Positions 13,252 through 17,818 of a DNA stretch of 17,818 bases are shown piece after piece; position 1 is the first letter of the stretch, and every line of letters begins with the position of its first letter. The notes below the pieces were generated by a model. That model saw only the letters and a program-made list of their open reading frames with translations, was not told the origin of the DNA and made no database searches. The stretch spans positions 1-17,818 of the forward strand of contig NZ_DBDF01000077.1 in the NCBI RefSeq assembly GCF_002293435.1. Reading direction: 5' to 3'. Both the position numbers and the translations under genes were made by a program. This stretch comes from Bacteroides sp. UBA939 (GTDB lineage: Bacteria > Bacteroidota > Bacteroidia > Bacteroidales > Bacteroidaceae).

Positions 13252-15696
13252 TTAGAATTTCACACTAACTCTTTTTCCACTGTAGTTAACCACTTTCCGG
13301 GTTCCGTCCTGAAGCACGACAGTGAACTTTCTGTTGTTCAACATCCCCTTGTAGGCACCTTTCCGTGCTCCTATCGTCAACTGGCGTGAGGCGTTGTTCC
13401 ATGCGATGGGGATTTCCGTATATGCCCCCAGTTCATAATTATAATTGTCGAACTCATCTTCGTAAAGCACAAAGGAACCATCGGCGCCGGCGTACACTCT
13501 CAATTCAATATCGTCCCACGGTTTCTCTGTTGCATACTGCACTTCAGGGCCAATCGGAATAATACTGCCCGCTTTGATATACAGCGGGATGACGTCAATC
13601 GTCGTCTCCTTCTCTATCTCCTGTCCGCCGTCATACTTCGCGTTCGTCCAGAAGTCGTACCAGGCAGTGCCTGCCGGCAGATATACCTTTTCGGACTTGG
13701 CCTGCATGAAATCTACCGCCGCTTTATCCCCAAACTTCCGGTCGTCATTTCTATTCCAACCTTCATTCTCATTTACTCTCACTACTTTCTCCTGAGTGTA
13801 GTGCGCGTTGATGACCGGTGCTACAAGGATGGATTTGCCAAACATATATTGGTCATTTATATCCCACACGTTCCTGTCGCCGGCAAAGTCCATCACCAAA
13901 GCGCGCATGAAGCTCGATTGGCGTTCGGTCACTTCCCACGAAGTGGAGTATATATAAGGAAGCAACGAATAGCGCAGATGAATCATCTTCTCAATGGCGT
14001 CGTACACCGGTTCGCCCTTCTTTCCGAACTGGTAGATTTCTCTCGGCGTATCGGCTCCATGCGAACGCATCATCGGGCTGAACGCTCCGAATTGCATCCA
14101 GCGTACATACAGTTCCTGGAACATTGGATTCTTGGGTGCGCTTCCGTCATTCCAGCCCCTGTTGTAATGTCCGGCAAAGAAGCCGCCTATATCCGTGTTA
14201 TAGTTGGGATTTCCGGTAAGCGTGAAGTTCAACCCTGCCGGAATCTGGTTGCGCAGTGATTCCCAGGACGAGCTGATATCTCCCGACCATACGTTGGCGC
14301 CGTAGCGTTGCTGTCCGGCAAATACGGAACGGGTGAGGATAAATACACGTTTGTCTGCAGTCGTGGCGCGCTGGTTATCATATACTCCACCCACCGACAC
14401 CAGCGGATAAGCGTTGCGCATCTTGCGGAATGAACCCAGATAGGTCTTCGTGTTCCAGTCCTCCGGCTTCCAGTCAAAATGGTCAGGCTCTGTAGAGTCC
14501 ATCCACCAGCCGTCTATACCCAGTTTGAAGAGGCCTTCGTTCATGTATTTCCAGTAGATGGCGCGAGCCTGCGGATTGTAAGCATCGTACACACGCACTC
14601 CGGAAGGATATTCCATGTTCGGCGGCCAGGTTTCGAGTCCCGACTGAGGCCATGTGGAGAAGTTAAACAGCATACCTTTCTTGTCCAGCTCTCTGTAAGG
14701 TTTGGTCATCGGCCCAAACGACGACCAGATGGAAATCAGCATGTGCGCATTCATTCCGTGTACATCGTTAACCATCTTCTGCGGGTCGTTGAACAATGGG
14801 TTCTTGAAGTCCATGGCATTCCATAGATAATTGTTTCCCCAGTATTGCCAGTCCTGAATGATTCCGTCAAGCGGAACACCCAGTTCGCGGTACTTGCGTA
14901 CCACGCCCACCGTTTCTTCCTGGCTTTTGTAGCGCTCCTTACTTTGGAAGTAACCGTAAGTCCAGAGGGGGAACATCGGTACTTGTCCGGTCAGCGCACG
15001 CATCTGTGCCACTACGCCGTCGGCATTTCCGCCATGCATGAAGTAATAGTCCACGCAATCGCCCACTTCGGACTGGAAAGAGGTCTCTTCCGGTTTATCG
15101 GTAAAGTTGGTCGGCGAATAATTGTCCCAGAACAGGCCATATCCCTTCACCGATTGTACGAATGGAACCACGTCTTCCACATTGCCCTGCATAAGGCGCT
15201 TGGTCTGGTTACGTTGTGACATCTTTCCATTCTGAAGAATGCCCAATCCATAAAGAGGCTCGTCTTTATCCAGGATAAACGCTTGCTTAACGGTGAACGT
15301 TTTGCTTCCGGCATCGTTGAAGTCGGTAAACTCCGGCTTGCCCTTTTCACTGAGCAGAGGCTCTCCTTTGGCATTGAAGAAAGACACAATGCCGGACTCC
15401 AGGTTAAGAGTAACTTCTATTTCACTGCTTTTCAGCCTCACCGTACTGCCTTCCCGGGTAATGGTGGGTTTCACTTTCTGAGGGCTTTCTATTACAGAAA
15501 GGCTCTCCTTTGTGTACTTCCATCCGTCAGGCGACTTCAGGATTCTTACAATTGACGGAGAGTAGAACTGCAACTCCACGTCTACCGAATTAATGGTCGC
15601 CTTCACGCCCCCGGGGGTTTGCTGATAGTCTTGCCCCGCGAGGGAAGTGCAACAACACAGCGCCATCAATACTAATACACTCTTAATTGATTTCAT
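13252..15696 (-). CDS. GH31 alpha-xylosidase/alpha-glucosidase-like enzyme
   Basis: A retaining GH31 enzyme of 814 residues without the PA14 insert seen in the other GH31. The signal peptide ends near SLAG (residue 21). Three Cys (14-16) sit in the hydrophobic core, but none fits a lipobox. An N-terminal beta-sandwich (about 25-225) leads into the barrel (from about 240, PLWTYGYFQSKERY). The nucleophile is Asp400 in GWWMDSTEP and the acid/base is Asp473 in WSGDISSSW. IIQDWQYWG (279-287) is shared with the other GH31. A loop (about 345-370, WPQSGLETWPPN) and a C-terminal insert (around WNRNDDRKFGDK) have no counterpart there and may define the substrate. Alpha-xylosidase and alpha-glucosidase cannot be told apart from motifs alone. 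A good promoter box lies 54 bases upstream, so this gene may head its own transcription unit. Confidence 0.93.
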   Translation of the reverse strand: MKSIKSVLVLMALCCCTSLAGQDYQQTPGGVKATINSVDVELQFYSPSIVRILKSPDGWKYTKESLSVIESPQKVKPTITREGSTVRLKSSEIEVTLNLESGIVSFFNAKGEPLLSEKGKPEFTDFNDAGSKTFTVKQAFILDKDEPLYGLGILQNGKMSQRNQTKRLMQGNVEDVVPFVQSVKGYGLFWDNYSPTNFTDKPEETSFQSEVGDCVDYYFMHGGNADGVVAQMRALTGQVPMFPLWTYGYFQSKERYKSQEETVGVVRKYRELGVPLDGIIQDWQYWGNNYLWNAMDFKNPLFNDPQKMVNDVHGMNAHMLISIWSSFGPMTKPYRELDKKGMLFNFSTWPQSGLETWPPNMEYPSGVRVYDAYNPQARAIYWKYMNEGLFKLGIDGWWMDSTEPDHFDWKPEDWNTKTYLGSFRKMRNAYPLVSVGGVYDNQRATTADKRVFILTRSVFAGQQRYGANVWSGDISSSWESLRNQIPAGLNFTLTGNPNYNTDIGGFFAGHYNRGWNDGSAPKNPMFQELYVRWMQFGAFSPMMRSHGADTPREIYQFGKKGEPVYDAIEKMIHLRYSLLPYIYSTSWEVTERQSSFMRALVMDFAGDRNVWDINDQYMFGKSILVAPVINAHYTQEKVVRVNENEGWNRNDDRKFGDKAAVDFMQAKSEKVYLPAGTAWYDFWTNAKYDGGQEIEKETTIDVIPLYIKAGSIIPIGPEVQYATEKPWDDIELRVYAGADGSFVLYEDEFDNYNYELGAYTEIPIAWNNASRQLTIGARKGAYKGMLNNRKFTVVLQDGTRKVVNYSGKRVSVKF

Positions 15697-15737
15697 GGTT
15701 CTTATTACATTTAATGATTAAAACTTATATTCTATAA

Positions 15738-15755
15738 CTTTGTACGATACAAAAG
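15738..15755. promoter_or_regulatory. Inverted repeat overlapping the -7 box
   Basis: CTTTGTA (15738-15744) and TACAAAAG (15748-15755) are reverse complements apart from one extra A, with CGA between. It overlaps the -7 box and the expected start site, where a repressor operator could lie. It may equally be chance, since TTTGTA is common after Bacteroides -7 boxes. Confidence 0.35.
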
Positions 15756-15757
15756 TA
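15750..15757 (-). promoter_or_regulatory. Bacteroidetes -7 promoter box (TACTTTTG)
   Basis: Read on the minus strand the box is TACTTTTG, an exact TAnnTTTG match to the Bacteroidetes sigma-ABfr -7 consensus. It would start transcription near 15743, giving a leader of about 46 bases before the GH31 start codon. No clean -33 TTTG is seen at the usual distance, which fits an activator-dependent promoter. Confidence 0.6.
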
Positions 15758-15782
15758 AGCAGTATATTCACTTTTCCCTTTA

Positions 15783-15812
15783 AATATTAGACATTTGTTC
15801 TTCAATATTAGA
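15783..15812. promoter_or_regulatory. Pair of direct repeats AATATTAGA, 21 bases apart
   Basis: AATATTAGA occurs at 15783-15791 and again at 15804-15812. Flanking bases extend the similarity to 10 of 11 positions (AATATTAGACA and AATATTAGATA). The start-to-start spacing of 21 bases is two helical turns. Relative to the inferred start near 15743 they lie at about -40 and -61, a good position for a dimeric activator such as a hybrid two-component regulator. Binding is inferred. Confidence 0.45.
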
Positions 15813-15841
15813 TAATTCTGATGGCTATCAATCTGTCTTCA

Positions 15842-17734
15842 TCATTTTATTATAGCTACAAAACCGCCACGCGGCAAACATTGTACCTCCAAAGCGGTTT
15901 CATTATCCGATAAGGATATGTTTTCTTCAATGGCAAAGTTCTTGTCATCGGCGCCATCCTTGAACAGGGATATCTGCTTGCCGCTTACGGGGATAGCTTC
16001 TAACGATGCACGAAGCGTTCTGGGTTCATTAGTTCCGTTGATGCCTGCAATATACCATACATCGCCTTTGCGGCGCGCCATGATCACTTCTACTCCGGGA
16101 TAGCCCGCCAGAAACTTCGTGTCGTCCCACGCCGTGGGCAGTTCCGATAGCAGGCGCTTTACCGGTTCCGGCAGGTTGTCGTAAGTAGAAGGCCTGTCGG
16201 GCATGTGTTGCAGAGGCGATTCAAAAATCACGGGCAGTGCAAGCTCATGGCCGTGCGAGGTGATATGCGGATGCTGTGAATCGGAGAAAGTACCCGGAGT
16301 ATAATCCATTGGGCCTATGACGTTTCTCGTGAAAGGCAGCGTTGCATTATGTTCGGCGGCACGGTTAGTCAGTACCGGAGCGTTGTTATACCACTCGGCG
16401 CCATACACACCTTCCATCGACATCATGTGAGGGTAGGTGCGTTGCCAGCCGCGGGGGATGGTGGAGCCATGAAAGTTGACCATCAGCTTATACTTCACGG
16501 CGTCTTCGAGCAAGTCCATGTAATAGTTCATGGTGGTGGCGCTATCGCCCGAGAAGAAGTCTACTTTGATACCTACCACTCCTATGTCCTGCAACCATTT
16601 ATATTCCTTCTCCCGGTCTTCTTTCTTATTGAGCCGGAATCCGGGGCCGGGGCCATTAATCCAGTTGGTGCTCGAGTTATACCATATCAACGGTTTCACG
16701 TTCTGTTGCAGGGCATACTTCACCACATCTTCAATGTTGCCTCCATTGACCATCTCATCCCATTCGGCATCAATCAAATCGTAGGGCCACTTCATGCGGA
16801 CAGCCAGGTCGATATACTCCTTTATTATTTGGTAATCTCTTGACCCGTGATTGTGCGCCCAGTATATCCACGATACCATACCGGGGGTTATCCATTCCGT
16901 ATCCTTCACTTTAGAAGGCTCGGAGACGTCGGTTACCAAGGTGGATTCTACCACATCAGACAAATCTCCTGTGATGAGTAATCGCCAGGGAGATTCCCAC
17001 GAACCCTTGCCAACTGCTTGCTTATCATCGGCAAGACGCACCCGGTAGCTGTCGCGATTGTCTCCATTATATAAAAGAGAGCCGCAATGCCCTCGCTTGA
17101 TATCTGCTTCTGTTATCAGCATGAAGACTGAATCCTTCGGTTCGACGAGTGCGGGATATCCCCAGCGGTCAACGTCCGGGCGGTTGGCGAGTTTTCCGTC
17201 TGTGGATAGCGGATAGAACTTCTCGTATCCCGGGTCGTACTGTTGCATCCATCTTTTAGCTCCCTGCGGAACGGTGTATTCGGTATGCTCGTTGATGATG
17301 TGTTCTTCGTCGGCAACGGCATTCACTTTGTATTTAAAGGCGATGCCGTCATTGTATACTCTGAATGTAACGTCCAGTGTCTGTCCCTTTTCGTTTTCAA
17401 AGGAGAAGGTTTTTTCGCGGGCGAGGTTCACACAACGTTTGCGTTTCCCGGTTATCATATCGTAGGCTTCGGCTCTGTTCAGTACATCGGAAACGGATTT
17501 CAACTTCAGGTTTCCGGCTAACTTCTGCGCATCTGTCTCCAATCCTAACTTTGATTGGGAAAGGATGCGGTTTCCTTTATAGTCTACTGAAAAGAGAGCT
17601 TCACCGTAGGTGTTGTCTTCTGCAGGTTCTATTGTGACTTTCAGGTCTCTGTTGGGAGACTTGATATCATACGCGTGACACGAACTAACCATAATGGCTA
17701 CCAGTATCACCCATGTTTTTCTTAGTAAATTCAT
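15842..17734 (-). CDS. GH97 retaining-type alpha-glycosidase (alpha-galactosidase-like), copy 1
   Basis: The protein is 630 residues. The signal ends around VSSC (Cys19), a plausible lipobox. Cleavage after CHA is the alternative. The N-terminal beta-sandwich starts with SPNRDLKVTIE (26-36). The barrel begins near 283 (GMVSWIYWAHNHG). Asp392 in GIKVDFFSGD matches the nucleophile position of retaining GH97 enzymes, and Glu441 in SMEGVYGAEWYNN is the likely acid. The latter motif is closer to the EGVxGxE form known from SusB-like enzymes than the copy at 9859-11799, which reads SSEAVLASE, so the two probably differ in substrate. It is the most upstream gene in the window. The 84 bases before it are AT-rich without a TAnnTTTG box, so it may be an internal gene of a longer operon extending beyond the right edge. 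Confidence 0.94.
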   Translation of the reverse strand: MNLLRKTWVILVAIMVSSCHAYDIKSPNRDLKVTIEPAEDNTYGEALFSVDYKGNRILSQSKLGLETDAQKLAGNLKLKSVSDVLNRAEAYDMITGKRKRCVNLAREKTFSFENEKGQTLDVTFRVYNDGIAFKYKVNAVADEEHIINEHTEYTVPQGAKRWMQQYDPGYEKFYPLSTDGKLANRPDVDRWGYPALVEPKDSVFMLITEADIKRGHCGSLLYNGDNRDSYRVRLADDKQAVGKGSWESPWRLLITGDLSDVVESTLVTDVSEPSKVKDTEWITPGMVSWIYWAHNHGSRDYQIIKEYIDLAVRMKWPYDLIDAEWDEMVNGGNIEDVVKYALQQNVKPLIWYNSSTNWINGPGPGFRLNKKEDREKEYKWLQDIGVVGIKVDFFSGDSATTMNYYMDLLEDAVKYKLMVNFHGSTIPRGWQRTYPHMMSMEGVYGAEWYNNAPVLTNRAAEHNATLPFTRNVIGPMDYTPGTFSDSQHPHITSHGHELALPVIFESPLQHMPDRPSTYDNLPEPVKRLLSELPTAWDDTKFLAGYPGVEVIMARRKGDVWYIAGINGTNEPRTLRASLEAIPVSGKQISLFKDGADDKNFAIEENISLSDNETALEVQCLPRGGFVAIIK

Positions 17735-17818
17735 AACCAGAGTTTTTTATTGTAAGTTTTATATTACTGTATTATCTCTATTTATATTGTTGATAATTGG
17801 TTGTATCTCTATTCTCCT
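17735..17818. other. Upstream leader of first GH97 at right window edge
   Basis: This is an AT-rich stretch with no recognisable -7 box, operator or terminator. The leader just before the start codon is A-rich (ACAATAAAAAACTC on the minus strand), as is usual for Bacteroides translation starts. Confidence 0.4.

Larger units (their letters stand above)
15697..15841 (-). promoter_or_regulatory. 145-base regulatory gap upstream of GH31
   Basis: This gap separates the first GH97 from the GH31. It contains the best promoter-like sequence in the window (box at 15750-15757), an inverted repeat over that box, and a pair of 9-base direct repeats further upstream. Together these suggest an internal, regulated start for the genes from 15696 leftwards. 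Confidence 0.55.

Overview
The window looks like a carbohydrate-degradation locus of a gut Bacteroides or close relative. The evidence is a series of exported glycoside hydrolases of families typical of Bacteroides polysaccharide utilization loci (GH97, GH31, GH43-CBM6, GH27), a Bacteroidetes-style -7 promoter box (TAnnTTTG), weak A-rich leaders instead of strong Shine-Dalgarno sites, and a relic of the AAA-ATPase/PD-(D/E)XK family common in Bacteroides. No species is claimed.

Layout. Bases 1-918 hold no intact gene. They contain a short tandem repeat at the left edge, a degraded plus-strand AAA-ATPase/PDDEXK pseudogene (about 300-686) with two frameshifts, and a GC-rich perfect-stem hairpin (776-814) that probably ends transcription arriving from the right. 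Bases 919-17734 hold nine genes, all on the minus strand. In transcription order (right to left) they are GH97, GH31, GH43-CBM6, GH97, GH43-CBM6, GH31 with a PA14-like insert, GH27 with NPCBM and Ig-like domains, a DUF1593/nucleoside-hydrolase-like protein with a PKD-like tail, and a GH43 with a damaged lipobox. Several gaps are short (11, 19, 27, 48 and 55 bases), consistent with operons. Longer gaps of 145, 236 and 150 bases carry a probable promoter with upstream direct repeats, a 22-base tandem repeat block, and a palindromic intergenic repeat.

How the genes may work together. Every enzyme carries an export signal and nearly all look exo-acting, so the set would trim terminal sugars from branched glycans in the periplasm or at the cell surface. 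Family knowledge suggests alpha-galactose and/or beta-L-arabinopyranose removal (two retaining-type GH97 and one GH27), alpha-xylose or alpha-glucose removal (two GH31), and alpha-L-arabinofuranose or beta-xylose removal (three GH43). The window holds no SusC/SusD pair, endo-enzyme or regulator. These are probably beyond the right edge or elsewhere in the genome. The first six genes form two sets of GH97, GH31 and GH43-CBM6, suggesting an ancient block duplication with local reordering. The most interesting items are the exo-only duplicated enzyme set, the DUF1593 protein within it, the candidate activator site upstream of the 13252-15696 GH31, and the GH43 that has lost its lipobox cysteine and gained an 11-residue tandem duplication.
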